This document shows positions 18,462-26,781 of a stretch of 64,000 nucleotides of DNA, piece after piece. Numbering within the stretch: position 1 is the stretch's first letter; every line of letters starts with the position of its first letter. Under the pieces are notes generated by a model, which was given only the letters and a program-made list of their open reading frames with translations, made no database searches and had not been told where the DNA came from. The position numbers and the translations under genes are program-made. The DNA comes from Truepera sp965215315 (GTDB lineage: Bacteria > Deinococcota > Deinococci > Deinococcales > Trueperaceae): contig CBDCDB010000008.1 in NCBI GenBank assembly GCA_965215315.1, positions 3,348,001 through 3,412,000 on the forward strand. Direction: 5' to 3'.

Positions 18462-19016
18462 GTGACCCAGACCCCTAGCAAACCCAGAACCCGCACTGTG
18501 ACCATCGGCACCGAAACCCGCGACCTGCCTATCGTCAGCGTCGGCGCGGTCTCAGTTGCGCTGCTCAACCTCTTGGGCGACGCCCCGCTGACCGAAGCCG
18601 CCGCCGCCGAACTCGCCAAACGTCTGCCCGAAGTTGATGTGCTTGTGACGCCTGAAGCCAAAGCCGTACCGCTCGCGCACGCCCTTTCAGTACGTACCGG
18701 CTTGTCCTACGTGGTCGCCCGTAAAACGCAAAAGCCTTACATGGTCGGCGCAGTTCGCAAAACCGTCACATCGATTACCACCGGCAAACCGCAAGACCTC
18801 TTTTTGGACGGTACCGATTTGCCGAAGCTTAGGGGGCACCGGGTCGCCATCATCGACGATGTAGTGAGTACGGGTGGCACCCTCCGCGCCCTGTCCGAAC
18901 TGCTAACTGAAGTCGGGGCCGAGGTGGTGGCGACGCTCGCAGTCCTCACTGAAGGCGACGAAAGGGGCGACGTGATTTCGCTCGGGCACCTGCCGCTTTA
19001 CGATAATCTGGCCTGA
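18462..19016 (+). CDS. apt: Phosphoribosyltransferase, adenine-PRTase type
   Basis: A 184-residue purine salvage enzyme starting at GTG 18462, with a GAGGAG ribosome site about 9 bases before. The PRPP-binding loop is clear (RVAIIDDVVSTGGTL). Upstream, VLVTPEAKAVPLAHALS is the adenine-PRTase PPi-loop region, and RKTQKPYMVGA is the base-binding hood. It would convert adenine or a related base and PRPP to the nucleotide. Some family members act on xanthine, so the base specificity is not certain. Confidence 0.8.
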   Translation: MTQTPSKPRTRTVTIGTETRDLPIVSVGAVSVALLNLLGDAPLTEAAAAELAKRLPEVDVLVTPEAKAVPLAHALSVRTGLSYVVARKTQKPYMVGAVRKTVTSITTGKPQDLFLDGTDLPKLRGHRVAIIDDVVSTGGTLRALSELLTEVGAEVVATLAVLTEGDERGDVISLGHLPLYDNLA

Positions 19017-19438
19017 GTTTGGGGGAAGTAAGAAGCGGGAAGCTTGTGAAGCACGAACCTGTTTTACGGCAGTCGTAGGGTTAACTATTGCTGTCAACAG
19101 TCAGGCTTAATAAAATCCAGTGCGGATTTGACACAGTGTACTGACACATAGAAGCTTGCGTGAGAGACGCTTTTTAGTAGCATTTCCAAGAAATACTGCA
19201 CTAAGTACTGTCTTAAAACGTGTGTGCTAGTCGGCATAACTCAAACTAAGAGCGTTGCTGACCAGGTAATACCTGCTGTAGGTTTTAATCCTCATATTTA
19301 CCGCGTTTCTAACGAGGTTTCTAGAGACGGCTCGAGACCTTTTCAAAAGGGCCGATGTGCTACGATAGTCCACTACCCCGCGCCGCTACCCTTGCTGCGC
19401 TTTCATCTGTGCCCGCCCCCTGTTAGCCTGGAGTCCGT
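19017..19438. other. 422-bp intergenic stretch before dnaG
   Basis: No convincing gene. It is more AT-rich than its flanks between about 19080 and 19320. An open frame at 19224-19478 lacks a ribosome site and runs into dnaG in another frame. No insertion-sequence ends or strong hairpins are seen. A promoter for dnaG should lie near 19340-19380 (TTTTCAAAAGGG...TACGAT), but this is weak. Confidence 0.4.
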
Positions 19439-21271
19439 GTGCCGAGCGACGCCAAAGAACGTATCCGCGAACGCCTAGACATCGCCGAGGTGGTCGGTGA
19501 GGTTGTGGCGCTTAAAAGCGCGGGTAAGGGTCGGCTCAAGGGCTTGTGCCCTTTTCACGGCGAAAAAACGCCGTCGTTTCACGTGCTGCAAGACCGGGGC
19601 TTTTTTTACTGCTTCGGCTGTCAGGCCAAGGGCGACATCTTCGACTTTGTAATGCGGACGCAGGGCGTCGAGTTCGGCGAAGCGCTACAAGTTTTAGGGC
19701 AGCAAGCCGGAATCGAAGTTACGCCGAGTACGCCCAAAGACCTGCACAAACGTGACCTTTATGAGGTCAACAAGCTGGCGCTCGAGTTTTTCAAGTCACA
19801 TCTGCCGGGGGTTGCTGAGACTTATTTACTCGAGCGTCACCTGACCCCTGAAAGTATCGCTGCGTTTGACCTGGGTTTTGCCCCCGACAGCTGGGACGAA
19901 CTCCTCAAATATGCGCTCACGAAAGGCATCAAGGACACCGAACTTTTACGGGCCGGTCTACTCGCCGAGTCCGAATCGGGCCGACGTTACGACCGTTTCC
20001 GCAACCGGGTGATGTTTCCCATTAAAGACTTTTTAGGCCGCGTGGTCGGCTTTTCGGGCCGCGTATTGGATGACAGCTTGCCCAAGTACGTCAACACCCC
20101 TGAAACCGATGTGTTCCGTAAAGGTGAACTGCTTTACGGCTTGGATACGGCGAAGCACACCATCCGCTCGAGCGGAGAATGTCTAGTTGTTGAAGGCTAC
20201 ATGGACGTGATTGCGCTCCATCAGACCGGGTTCGGCAACGCAGTCGCGGCGCTCGGCGCGACCTTGACGGCGGAGCAAGCGGTGCAACTTTCGCGTTTAG
20301 AGGTGCAAAAGCTCTACCTCGCCTTTGACGCGGACGAAGCGGGGCAACGGGCGGTGTTGTCTGGCCTCGAGCAGTCCGTAGGCCGACAATTCCTAGTTAA
20401 AGCGGTGCGCGTGCCGCACGGTAAAGACCCGGCGGACGCGGTATTGGGCGGCTATATCGAGGCGTTTCAGCAGGCGCTGGGGGCAGGACTTTCTGAAGTG
20501 ACGTTTCGCTTTCGCAGCGTCTTGGGCAAACATGATGCGGGGAGTCTCGAGGGTAAAAAGAACATCTTGCAAGAGCTTTTACCCGCCCTCAAACCTCGAG
20601 ATGTCTTCGACCCCGTAGCCAGCGAGATGCGCCGCCTGGTCATCGACGAGCTGAAAATCGAAGGGCCACGCCTCGACGAGTGGGTAAGTTCTAAAACCAA
20701 ACGGGCGCTCAACACCACGCAGCTTCGGGGGATGCAGCGGCCCCAAACGGGCGGCTCTCAGGTCGCGGTGATTGAACTCGAGCTGATTGCCCTCTTGTTA
20801 CTCGAGCCGCACAGATTAGAAGAGCGTCTCTTGACTGTTTCGGCAGCCCTACCGAACGAAGGGCACGATTCACTTTTGCGTGAGTTTTCTGATATCTGCC
20901 ACGCCTGCGCCTTTGACGACCGCGCGGTTTTAAGCCGTTACCGAGAACGGGACGAGGGCCGCGTGTTGTTCGAGCGGCTTTTAACGCAGCAGCAGACCGA
21001 GGAGCATCACATCGACATCGACGCGCACCTGAGTAAGTCACTCTCACGCCTCCGTGAACTATACTTAAGCGGTGAAAAAGAGGGGCAACGCAAACGTCTG
21101 CTCGAGCGGATGCACGAGGTCTCGTCGTACCTGACCGATCCGAATCTGCCGACCGACAAGCTTCAGCACTACTACGCTGAACTTAAAGAGATCAACGCCA
21201 TGCTCGCCGCCCGCGACGCCGAACGCCGGACGCGCGTCCCGGCGGGCTACGCGAACCGTAAACGCCGCTAG
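19439..21271 (+). CDS. dnaG: DNA primase
   Basis: A 610-residue primase that makes RNA primers at the replication fork. The GTG start at 19439 gives PSDAKERIRERLDIAEVVGE. The CHC2 zinc ribbon follows (CPFHGEKTPSFHV, then GFFYCFGCQAKGD). The catalytic core contains RVVGFSGRVLDDSLPKYVN and the TOPRIM motifs VVEGYMDVIAL and LAFDADEAGQRA. The C-terminal part, which would bind the replicative helicase, is divergent, as is usual in Deinococcota. Length is normal. Confidence 0.96.
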   Translation: MPSDAKERIRERLDIAEVVGEVVALKSAGKGRLKGLCPFHGEKTPSFHVLQDRGFFYCFGCQAKGDIFDFVMRTQGVEFGEALQVLGQQAGIEVTPSTPKDLHKRDLYEVNKLALEFFKSHLPGVAETYLLERHLTPESIAAFDLGFAPDSWDELLKYALTKGIKDTELLRAGLLAESESGRRYDRFRNRVMFPIKDFLGRVVGFSGRVLDDSLPKYVNTPETDVFRKGELLYGLDTAKHTIRSSGECLVVEGYMDVIALHQTGFGNAVAALGATLTAEQAVQLSRLEVQKLYLAFDADEAGQRAVLSGLEQSVGRQFLVKAVRVPHGKDPADAVLGGYIEAFQQALGAGLSEVTFRFRSVLGKHDAGSLEGKKNILQELLPALKPRDVFDPVASEMRRLVIDELKIEGPRLDEWVSSKTKRALNTTQLRGMQRPQTGGSQVAVIELELIALLLLEPHRLEERLLTVSAALPNEGHDSLLREFSDICHACAFDDRAVLSRYRERDEGRVLFERLLTQQQTEEHHIDIDAHLSKSLSRLRELYLSGEKEGQRKRLLERMHEVSSYLTDPNLPTDKLQHYYAELKEINAMLAARDAERRTRVPAGYANRKRR

Positions 21272-21288
21272 CGAAGTACACTAACCGT

Positions 21289-21864
21289 ATGACTGCGCTG
21301 AAACTTTTAGACACCGTTACGGTTGAAGAATACTTAGAGGGTGAAAAGGCTTCGTCCGTAAAACACGAGTATGTTCACGGGCGCGTGTTTGCACTTGCCG
21401 GAACCAGCGACGTTCACAACCGCGTCAGCATCAACTTAGTCGTCGGTCTAGACGCTGCGAGTACAAAAAAAAGCTGTCAACTTTTTACAGCTGACCTCAA
21501 ACTGAGCATTTTCGGGGAGCGCTACTACTACCCCGACCTGATGGTGACGTGTGAGCCTGAAGCCGATCCGTATATCAAAGAAAAACCGTGCCTCATCGTC
21601 GAAATACTGTCTCGCTCAACGGCGAGCACCGACCGCCGCGAAAAAGTAGACGCGTATCTAAGTTTGCCGACGTTGCAGTCTTACATCTTGGTAGATTCGC
21701 AGATGAAACGGGTTGACGCTTTCTTCCGGACGCCTGAGGGTTGGCTCGAGGAGAACTGGCAGGGAAGTGGCGACGTCCCGTTCGCTTGTCTGGACACCTC
21801 GCTAAGCTTTGACGCCATCTACCGGGGTTTGGACGTGCCGGAGTATCTCGAGCCGCTCGGTTAA
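21289..21864 (+). CDS. Uma2-family (DUF820) putative endonuclease
   Basis: A 191-residue protein with the Uma2 pattern: VEEYLEGEKASSVKHEYVHG near the N-terminus, YYYPDLMVTCEP with the acidic PD motif, and KPCLIVEILSRSTASTDRRE with the E-x-L-S-x-S-T-x-x-x-D-R-x-x-K signature. The fold is PD-(D/E)XK-like, but its biological job is unknown. Such genes are abundant in Deinococcota and cyanobacteria. It starts 17 bp after dnaG in the same direction. Confidence 0.88.
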   Translation: MTALKLLDTVTVEEYLEGEKASSVKHEYVHGRVFALAGTSDVHNRVSINLVVGLDAASTKKSCQLFTADLKLSIFGERYYYPDLMVTCEPEADPYIKEKPCLIVEILSRSTASTDRREKVDAYLSLPTLQSYILVDSQMKRVDAFFRTPEGWLEENWQGSGDVPFACLDTSLSFDAIYRGLDVPEYLEPLG

Positions 21865-21961
21865 GCTTTTCGGGGTAAACTTTGAAAAAGCAGTGTAAAA
21901 CCTAGCGAGCGGTGCATAGGCTGCGGTAGCTTCTGAGCTGTACGCACAGATGGAGGCTGAG

Positions 21962-23164
21962 ATGAAAATCACGATTCTGACCAACGAGTACCCGCCGCAC
22001 ATTTACGGCGGCGCAGGTGTCCACGTCGAGTATCTGACCAAAGAGTTTGTGTTGCTGGAGGCTGGCGAGATTGAAGTGCTGGCGTTTGGCGACCAGGACT
22101 CGAGCGAAGGCTCGCTGCACGTCAAAGGTGTCGAGCCCGAAACCGAGCTAGAGGCGCAAGACCCGCGTCACGCGAAAGTTTTAGACACCTTGCAGCGCGA
22201 CCTCATTATGGCGGGCAAAGCGGGCGACAGCGACATCGTGCATTGCCACACCTGGTACACGCATTTTGCGGGCTGCTTGGTGAGGCAGCTTCAAGGGGCC
22301 AAGCTCGTGTTGACGACGCACTCTTTGGAGCCGCACCGCCCGTGGAAAGTCGAACAACTCGGCAGTGCGTATCATGTAAGTAGTTGGCTCGAGAAAACCG
22401 CCTTTCAAAACGCCGACGGCGTCATTGCGGTTTCGCAGTCGATGAAACGCGACGTTCATGAGCTTTACAACGTACCCGAAGAAAAAATCGCGGTCATCCC
22501 TAACGGCATTGACCTGGACGAATATCGACCGACTTTTGACGAGGCTGTCCTGAAAAAGTACGGCATTGACCCGTCGCAGCCCTTTGTCCTTTTTGTCGGA
22601 CGGATTACCCGGCAAAAAGGGATTTTGCACCTCGCCAATGCGCTCAAGTACCTGCCTAAAGATATGCAGATGGTGCTCTGTGCGGGCGCACCCGACACGC
22701 CTGAAATCGGTGAGGAGATGAAGGGCCGCATCGAGGCGGCGCACGACGCCGGAACCGAGCGGGTTTTGTGGCTGCAAGAGACGGTGCCGCGTGAAGACAT
22801 CATCAAGCTCTACAGCCACGCGGCGCTCTTTGTCTGCCCGTCGGTCTACGAACCGTTCGGGATTATCAACCTAGAGGCGATGGCGTGCGAGACGCCGGTG
22901 GTGGCTTCAGCGGTCGGCGGCATCCCTGAAATCGTCGTACCCGGCGAGACGGGTACGCTTGTCCCCTTTGATGTGGGTGAAGACTTTGAACCCGCCGACC
23001 CGGACAAGTTTGCCCACGACTTGGCTGACGCCATTAGCGCGTTGTTGACTGACCCGGAGAAGCTCGAGCGGATGGGTAAGGCGTCCCGTAAACGGGTTGA
23101 GGAAAGGTTCAGTTGGCGGGCGGTGGCGGAGGAGACATTGGCGTTTTACAAGTCGCTGCTTTAG
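21962..23164 (+). CDS. glgA: Glycogen/alpha-glucan synthase, GT4 type
   Basis: A 400-residue glycosyltransferase. ATG 21962 is preferred over ATG 21950 because GGAGG (21952-21956) then has correct spacing. The N-terminal domain reads KITILTNEYPPHIYGGAGVH and HCHTWYTHFAGCL. The C-terminal domain has FVLFVGRITRQKGILHLANA, the nucleotide-sugar site CPSVYEPFGIINLEAMAC and the E-x7-E pattern. This is the GT4 family annotated as glycogen synthase or GlgM. It transfers glucose from ADP- or UDP-glucose; donor and product cannot be settled by sequence. It converges with the restriction genes. Confidence 0.85.
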   Translation: MKITILTNEYPPHIYGGAGVHVEYLTKEFVLLEAGEIEVLAFGDQDSSEGSLHVKGVEPETELEAQDPRHAKVLDTLQRDLIMAGKAGDSDIVHCHTWYTHFAGCLVRQLQGAKLVLTTHSLEPHRPWKVEQLGSAYHVSSWLEKTAFQNADGVIAVSQSMKRDVHELYNVPEEKIAVIPNGIDLDEYRPTFDEAVLKKYGIDPSQPFVLFVGRITRQKGILHLANALKYLPKDMQMVLCAGAPDTPEIGEEMKGRIEAAHDAGTERVLWLQETVPREDIIKLYSHAALFVCPSVYEPFGIINLEAMACETPVVASAVGGIPEIVVPGETGTLVPFDVGEDFEPADPDKFAHDLADAISALLTDPEKLERMGKASRKRVEERFSWRAVAEETLAFYKSLL

Positions 23165-23187
23165 CTTCAAAACAGTTCCTCAATCTC

Positions 23188-23856
23188 TCAGATGGCAGCA
23201 TGTGGGTTACGCTTGTTATAGCCGTCCCTGAGAAGCAAAAAGTAGCTGCTTTCGGAGACCTCCTGCCCTGTCTGAGTGTCAAAAAGCTTCATCCAAGGCT
23301 CAAGTCCAAGCTCGTTAACTGGCTGATAGAGAAGCATAGTGATGTTCTCGAATTTCTCTCCGGGGTCTGTGTATTCTTCTCTGCCGCTAATTGTTCGGAG
23401 CAGTTTTGTTGCCCGCTTGAAAGTAGACAGAGTTCTTCCCAGCGTTATATCTTCGTCTGCAGCTACCGGGAAAGCAAACAGCCCATACACGACGGAATAC
23501 GGAAACCGCATGTGCAGCGTTATCGCTTCTGTACAAAGGTCAGCAAAGCGGTTCTTCAGATTTTTGCCGAAGGGGGCGAAACTTATCGTTTTGACTGAAA
23601 CTGCTAAGAGCAGACCGTGCTGCTCGTCAGCGTAGCTTACATCAACTTTTTTCGGCCCTAAGTCTCCTTGAAAAGCCTTCTCACCGGGGCCGCCTCGTTC
23701 TGGTTTGACGTTCGGGAAACCTTCTAAGCGCAGTCCGTCAGCCACTTCTGTTGCTAAGCGGCTGGACAGGATTTCTGAATACCTCTTCTTCGCAGCTTGA
23801 GGCGCGTCATTGTCAGCTATCAAACCGGCGTTTGTAATGGCGTCTAGGAGGCTCAC
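23188..23856 (-). CDS. Probable type II restriction endonuclease
   Basis: A 222-residue protein starting at GTG 23856, overlapping the methyltransferase stop by four bases (GTGA). No named endonuclease family was recognised. It has a PD-(D/E)XK-like arrangement: VDVSYADEQHGLLLAVSVKT, with Asp followed by a beta-strand pair and S-V-K. The size and the coupling to a gamma-class adenine methylase fit a type II restriction enzyme. The gene contains no CTCGAG, unlike the methylase beside it. The identification is from context and size plus this weak motif. Confidence 0.65.
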   Translation of the reverse strand: MSLLDAITNAGLIADNDAPQAAKKRYSEILSSRLATEVADGLRLEGFPNVKPERGGPGEKAFQGDLGPKKVDVSYADEQHGLLLAVSVKTISFAPFGKNLKNRFADLCTEAITLHMRFPYSVVYGLFAFPVAADEDITLGRTLSTFKRATKLLRTISGREEYTDPGEKFENITMLLYQPVNELGLEPWMKLFDTQTGQEVSESSYFLLLRDGYNKRNPHAAI

Positions 23857-25466
23857 TCTCTCTTTCCTTTGTAATACCTGCGATACCTGAGCATCCTCGC
23901 TGATTCTCTAAGTAATTCACATTCTTGTTCGCTTAAACCCAAACCGTCTTGCAAAAACACGCGGTCGGCTAGGATTTGGGTTTCGTCAATTTTGCCTTGC
24001 CGTAAAAGTGCGTCTAGTTTGGCCTCGAGTCCTCCAAACTCACCCTCCGGCGTCGCAATCAGTACCCGCCTTGCTTCGCTGGGCTCGAGCTTGAGCATCC
24101 CGCCGCCCAAAGCGTGCCCTTCTAACTCGACACTCAAACTCGTCAGCGAAGTTTGCCAAAACGCTGCCAAAGTTCTGGCTGGAATGTTCATATCAGGCCG
24201 AAAACGGACGACGTGCAGGGTGTTGGGTGCAGCAGCTTCGGCTCGGTTGGCAACAAGCTGCGGTCTGAGGCCGCTCATGTAGGTGAGAAAAGCGTCGGGT
24301 GTATAAATGTGCGGTACGCGGTACCAGGGGGTGCGGACACGGCATTTGAACGCCCGCGAGACGCCCGCGGTTTCTCCTTGCCCCAGGTAGTTCTCGAGTT
24401 CTTCGCTAACCGTACCGCCTTCAATATGGAGGAGATACCCTGCAGTTTTTGGTTCTGAAGTGTTCCAGTCGGTTTCGGTAAACGCCAGCCCTGACAAGGC
24501 TGCGCTGCGAAACACGGCCCGTTTGAGATGTTCGCCGGAAAGTCCCAGTTCAGCTGCGCGTTCGGCGCTCAGATGAAAAAAACTGTTTGCGCCCGTAACG
24601 TAGCCAATCCCCACGTCGGCTAAAGTGCCGAGGCTCGAGACCTCCGGGCGCTCCGAAAGCTCGCCGTAAAGGGCTCTCGCTTCAGGTGGCAAAAGCTGCG
24701 CGATAAGTTTTTCCTGACCGTTGGCAAGTTTTGGGTAAGACAGTTTGGTTGCGCTCTGCAAAATGCTGTCCGCCGACTGAGTAAGCGCTTCGCCTTCGTC
24801 CAGATCACGCCAGAAAAGCCCCTCAAAAGGCCCATTTTTATCTTCTGCCAGCAGTAGCAGTGTGTCTTGGCTGATATCCGGAAAGAGCCGTTCCTTAAAC
24901 GTCAAGAGTGTGACCCGCCCAAACGTTTGAGTGAGGTACTCGAGAACGGGTTTTGCGTAAGCTGCGTGTGCCAATTCTGCCGGAATGACCATCCCGAGCC
25001 GCCCGCCGGGTTTGAGAAACGCGGCGCTATGGATTAAAAAAGGAGCCCATGAACTCGAGAGTTTAGTTAGCTCCACACCTTGCGCCTTAGCCCTCGAAGA
25101 GGCCAGCTCACCACTAAAACTCTGGTAGCGAATAAACGGCGGATTACCGACTACGGCGTCTAACGGCGGTAAATCACCGGGTTCTACCGCAAAAAAGTTT
25201 GACTGAACAAGATGCTCTGGCGTTATACCTGTTAATTCTTGGAAGACTCGAGCGTAAACCTCACCGTCTAGTTCAACGCCGTAAACTTGCCCTTTGTTCC
25301 CGCCTAGCTCACACAAACGCGCCGCTGCCGCCTCTAAAAAGACACCGCCGCCAAAACTCGGGTCTAAAACGGTTTCTGCCGGTTGACGAACTGCCCACCG
25401 CACCAAAAAGTCGGCAACTACCGCGTCGGTATAAAACGCTCCGAACGCCTTGGCTCGTTCTGACAT
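23853..25466 (-). CDS. DNA adenine N6-methyltransferase of a type II R-M system
   Basis: A 537-residue methylase. Motif X and the start (KAFGAFYTDAVVADFLVRWA), the SAM-binding motif I (VLDPSFGGGVFLEAAA), motif II (VYGVELD) and the catalytic motif IV NPPF (DAVVGNPPFIRYQSF) occur in the order of gamma-class m6A enzymes. A C-terminal target-recognition part follows. It begins four bases after the M50 protease gene and overlaps the downstream endonuclease, so the pair lies at the end of the cca-M50-M50 operon. Seven CTCGAG words occur in this one gene. The recognition site is unknown. Confidence 0.88.
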   Translation of the reverse strand: MSERAKAFGAFYTDAVVADFLVRWAVRQPAETVLDPSFGGGVFLEAAAARLCELGGNKGQVYGVELDGEVYARVFQELTGITPEHLVQSNFFAVEPGDLPPLDAVVGNPPFIRYQSFSGELASSRAKAQGVELTKLSSSWAPFLIHSAAFLKPGGRLGMVIPAELAHAAYAKPVLEYLTQTFGRVTLLTFKERLFPDISQDTLLLLAEDKNGPFEGLFWRDLDEGEALTQSADSILQSATKLSYPKLANGQEKLIAQLLPPEARALYGELSERPEVSSLGTLADVGIGYVTGANSFFHLSAERAAELGLSGEHLKRAVFRSAALSGLAFTETDWNTSEPKTAGYLLHIEGGTVSEELENYLGQGETAGVSRAFKCRVRTPWYRVPHIYTPDAFLTYMSGLRPQLVANRAEAAAPNTLHVVRFRPDMNIPARTLAAFWQTSLTSLSVELEGHALGGGMLKLEPSEARRVLIATPEGEFGGLEAKLDALLRQGKIDETQILADRVFLQDGLGLSEQECELLRESARMLRYRRYYKGKRE

Positions 25467-25470
25467 CTAC

Positions 25471-26130
25471 TTAGACGCCTAAAATAACCCGCATCAGCCC
25501 GACTGTCACCCAGTTGATCAGGCCGTAAACCTGCGCCCGAAAGAGCACCAGCACCCCGATGATAAAGAGGAAACCGTAACGCTCGAGCCCCCACATCACC
25601 CGCTGCAACCTAGCGGGCAAAAACGCCTGCAAGATTTTCGAACCGTCCAGCGGCGGAACCGGCAACAGGTTAAACACAGCCAGCAAGATGTTGATTTGCG
25701 CCGCTACAAAAAGCCCGTACCGCAGTGAGTCGCCGCCCCCAGGCGCACCCGGAAAGATATCCCGTAAATTGCCCAGCGTTGTGCCGAGCGCCGCCAAAAT
25801 CACAAGCGCCAACACAGCGATGCTCAAATTGACCAGAATCCCGGCAATCGACACCCAGAACATGCCCATCCGGTAGTTGCGGAAGTTGCCGGGTTGAATC
25901 GGTACGGGCTTGGCCCAACCGAAACCCACGGTGAGGAGTAACAGCGTTCCGATAGGGTCTAAATGCTTGACCGGATTGAGCGTCACACGGCCCAGATTGC
26001 GGGCGGTTTTATCGCCCATCCGGTCAGCAACCCACGCGTGCCCGAGTTCGTGGAGCGCGAGGCTGTAGAGCAGCACCACCGCGACAATAGCGAACGTGAG
26101 TGGCGCGGTTTGTAGAAGTTGAAGCAGCAC
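25471..26130 (-). CDS. M50 site-2-protease-family membrane metalloprotease (active-site intact)
   Basis: A 219-residue multi-pass protein starting at GTG 26130, directly after the stop of its paralogue. The zinc motif HELGH is intact (LALHELGHAWVADRMGD), and the third-ligand motif is NLLPVPPLDGSK. The family carries out intramembrane proteolysis; this short form lacks PDZ domains. It is co-translated with an upstream paralogue that has lost the zinc motif, and with the CCA enzyme. The substrate is unknown. Confidence 0.9.
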   Translation of the reverse strand: MLLQLLQTAPLTFAIVAVVLLYSLALHELGHAWVADRMGDKTARNLGRVTLNPVKHLDPIGTLLLLTVGFGWAKPVPIQPGNFRNYRMGMFWVSIAGILVNLSIAVLALVILAALGTTLGNLRDIFPGAPGGGDSLRYGLFVAAQINILLAVFNLLPVPPLDGSKILQAFLPARLQRVMWGLERYGFLFIIGVLVLFRAQVYGLINWVTVGLMRVILGV

Positions 26131-26781
26131 CTAGAGGCCGGGAATAAGCCGGATAATCGACAGGATAATGCCTTGAAAAAACCCTTGCAACGCGCCCGTA
26201 ACGCCCAGATAGCTCATGATAAAAAAGAAAATGATAAAACCAAACGGCCCATACGAAGCGATTTGCTGGACAAAACGGCGGAGGCTTGGGCTGCCCCACG
26301 CGAGAACGGCTTTGGCTCCGTCGAGCGGGAAAACCGGAAACAGGTTGATCACAGCGTGCAAAACAGCTGTTCCCGACGCAAGGATGAATGAGCGTGCCAG
26401 CGCCTGACTGCCGGGGTTGCCGAGCGACGCGAAGATCACAGCGATCAGCGTTGAGACGAGCGCGACGATCAGGTAGGCGAGCGGCCCGCTGTACCACACG
26501 AACGCCTCTTGGGTTCCGCGCCCCTTGTAGTTGCGGCTGTTGGTAGGAATCGACTGCGGCCAGCCGAAGCCGAGCAAAAAGAGAAAGATAACGCCGGTAG
26601 GCTCGAGCTGCCGCTGCAGATCGAACTTCATGTACCCGGCAAAACGTGGGTTGGCGTCGCCGTAACGCGACGCCACATACGCCTGAAACACGTTGTGAAA
26701 CACGAGCGCGACGATCATCACGAGCGCCACGATAATAAGGTCGGTTGTGCTGTAACCACCACTGATGTAATTGACAATCAT
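26131..26781 (-). CDS. M50-family paralogue lacking the zinc-binding motif
   Basis: A 216-residue membrane protein whose layout matches its downstream neighbour segment by segment, including the ASRYGDANPRFAGY loop, FLLGFGWPQSIP and NLFPVFPLDGAK. The HExxH position reads FHNVFQAYV: the Glu is Asn and the second His is Gln, so catalysis is very unlikely. The frame and all helices are intact, which argues for a retained non-catalytic role such as partner or regulator of the active protease (inference). Start ATG 26781 overlaps the cca stop in ATGA; its stop abuts the next start. Confidence 0.82.
   Translation of the reverse strand: MIVNYISGGYSTTDLIIVALVMIVALVFHNVFQAYVASRYGDANPRFAGYMKFDLQRQLEPTGVIFLFLLGFGWPQSIPTNSRNYKGRGTQEAFVWYSGPLAYLIVALVSTLIAVIFASLGNPGSQALARSFILASGTAVLHAVINLFPVFPLDGAKAVLAWGSPSLRRFVQQIASYGPFGFIIFFFIMSYLGVTGALQGFFQGIILSIIRLIPGL

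Noticed and set aside
19224..19478. Possible 84-residue gene before dnaG
   Set aside because: No ribosome site, no recognisable motif, and it overlaps the dnaG start in another frame.
23113..23598. Plus-strand frame opposite the endonuclease gene
   Set aside because: It is antisense to the coupled R-M pair and overlaps the end of glgA; the minus-strand gene has the operon context.
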